Of a stretch of 6,226 bases of DNA, positions 5,895-6,226 are shown piece after piece. This DNA comes from JAZFYD01 sp036443405 (GTDB lineage Bacteria; Planctomycetota; PLA2): positions 1 to 6,226 of the forward strand of contig JAZFYD010000214.1 of the NCBI GenBank assembly GCA_036443405.1, read 5' to 3'. The notes beneath the pieces are model-generated. The model was not told where the DNA came from. It was given only the letters and a program-made list of their open reading frames with translations, and did not search any database. The first letter of the stretch is position 1, and every line of letters begins with the position of its first letter. A program made the translations under genes and the position numbers.

Positions 5895-5900
5895 ATTGTA
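5895..5900 (-). promoter_or_regulatory. TACAAT -10 element of the kinase-regulator operon
   Basis: TACAAT is one base from the TATAAT consensus and lies 8 nt (GGCGGCGA) before the GTG at 5886. No recognisable -35 hexamer sits 16-18 bp upstream; that place is taken by a direct repeat. This is the shape of an activator-dependent promoter with a very short or absent leader. Confidence 0.55.
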
Positions 5901-5912
5901 GGCGTCGGAGCG

Positions 5913-5929
5913 GTCACGGCGACGTCACG
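5913..5929. promoter_or_regulatory. Direct repeat with 11-bp period: candidate regulator box
   Basis: GTCACG occurs at 5913-5918 and again at 5924-5929 on the plus strand, a perfect 6-bp direct repeat with an 11-bp period. The Pho box (TGTCA-N6-TGTCA) and other OmpR/PhoB-family sites have this geometry. The near half ends 12 bp upstream of the -10 at 5895-5900, so the box replaces the -35 element. It is a plausible autoregulatory site for the operon's own response regulator; binding is inferred only. Confidence 0.45.
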
Positions 5930-5940
5930 CGCCCCGCGGC

Positions 5941-6030
5941 TAGGCGCTGTTTGAGACTCCAACGCGGGCCCGACTAGGAGGACGACCCCGCTAGCCCTGA
6001 CAGATGGGGCTGGGACGCGAGCAGCGCCTA
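5941..6030 (-). terminator. Nested inverted repeats after the right-edge gene
   Basis: TAGGCGCTG (5941-5949) and CAGCGCCTA (6022-6030) are 9-bp perfect inverted arms, the right one containing the stop codon of the right-edge gene. Inside them AGCCC (5993-5997) pairs with GGGCT (6007-6011). A folded 3' end of that minus-strand gene is plausible. There is no T-tract, so intrinsic termination is not shown. Confidence 0.3.
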
Positions 6031-6226
6031 TAGCAGGTTCAGTTCGCTCACGTGCTCCAGGCGCACTTCGCGCTGCTCGCCGTTTTCCATCCGGAACTTG
6101 AAACCGGAGCGCAGCGTTGCCTCCAACACTCGGCCTCGCAGGCGTTCGCCGCCGGTCACGAACTCCGCGTCGCGTCCCTGCATTCCGCTAAACCGCTGCC
6201 AAGCCTCCTCCAGTTCATCGAAACGG
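6028..6226 (-). CDS. C-terminal end of a gene, possibly biotin-protein ligase (partial)
   Basis: Sixty-five residues are readable before TAG at 6028-6030, beginning RFDELEEAWQRFSGMQG. The rest is a compact beta-rich pattern: EFVTGGERLRGRVLEATL, then FKFRMENGE, then VRLEHVSELNLL. A helix with a Trp, then a GR.. strand, a G...GRV turn and an acidic-Gly hairpin fit the SH3-like C-terminal domain (BPL_C) of biotin-[acetyl-CoA carboxylase] ligases. Those enzymes make biotinyl-AMP and attach biotin to the carboxylase carrier protein. The catalytic domain lies outside the window, so other SH3-like tails remain possible. There are 141 bp between this stop and the divergent-side promoter of the kinase gene, which is read in the same direction. 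Confidence 0.5.
   Translation of the reverse strand, partial: RFDELEEAWQRFSGMQGRDAEFVTGGERLRGRVLEATLRSGFKFRMENGEQREVRLEHVSELNLL

Noticed and set aside
5941..6030. Integron attC site
   Set aside because: The nested inverted repeats lack the attC core consensus (RYYYAAC/GTTRRRY), and no integrase or cassette array is present.

Overview
This is a GC-rich, densely coded stretch of bacterial chromosome, mostly read on the minus strand. Two lipoprotein-type signal peptides (with C16 and C15 as the lipidated residues) and a two-membrane-segment sensor kinase with a large outer domain fit a diderm (Gram-negative-like) cell. The combination of a peptidoglycan-recognition-type amidase lipoprotein, a Big_5-type lipoprotein and short hairpin repeats made me think of Planctomycetota or a similar GC-rich phylum. 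That is a low-confidence impression, because no marker gene is present.

Layout, left to right. Positions 2-52 (+) are the last codons of a gene that enters from the left. 66-878 (-) is an alpha/beta hydrolase. It is divergent from 985-1752 (+), a lipoprotein with a C-terminal Big_5-like Ig fold. That gene meets 1749-2636 (-), a zinc amidase lipoprotein, tail to tail with interlocked stop codons. A 169-bp gap (2637-2805) holds a cluster of three hairpins, two of them a 38-bp tandem repeat with a compensatory base-pair swap. 2806-3186 (-) is a small three-helix membrane protein of unknown role. 3287-3973 (-) and 3970-5886 (-) are a response regulator and a sensor histidine kinase in one operon, kinase first, with ATGA stop/start overlap. 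6028-6226 (-) is the C-terminal end of a gene that runs off the right edge, possibly a biotin-protein ligase.

How the genes work together. The kinase and regulator form a complete OmpR/PhoB-type phosphorelay. A direct repeat with 11-bp period sits just upstream of the operon's -10 element, as expected for autoregulation by this family. The two lipoproteins are probably envelope-located: one cuts or binds peptidoglycan, the other is a non-enzymatic surface or periplasmic domain protein. No shared pathway links them to the hydrolase or the two-component system on this evidence.

The most interesting global signal is in the gene starts. All four genes that appear to begin a transcript have a TANNNT hexamer 6-8 nt before the start codon and no clear Shine-Dalgarno sequence. 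The two genes inside or possibly inside operons (the amidase and the response regulator) have GGAGG at good spacing. This is the pattern of leaderless transcription mixed with SD-led internal genes. I see no defence system, mobile-element gene, CRISPR array, tRNA or rRNA, and no clear novel multi-gene system.
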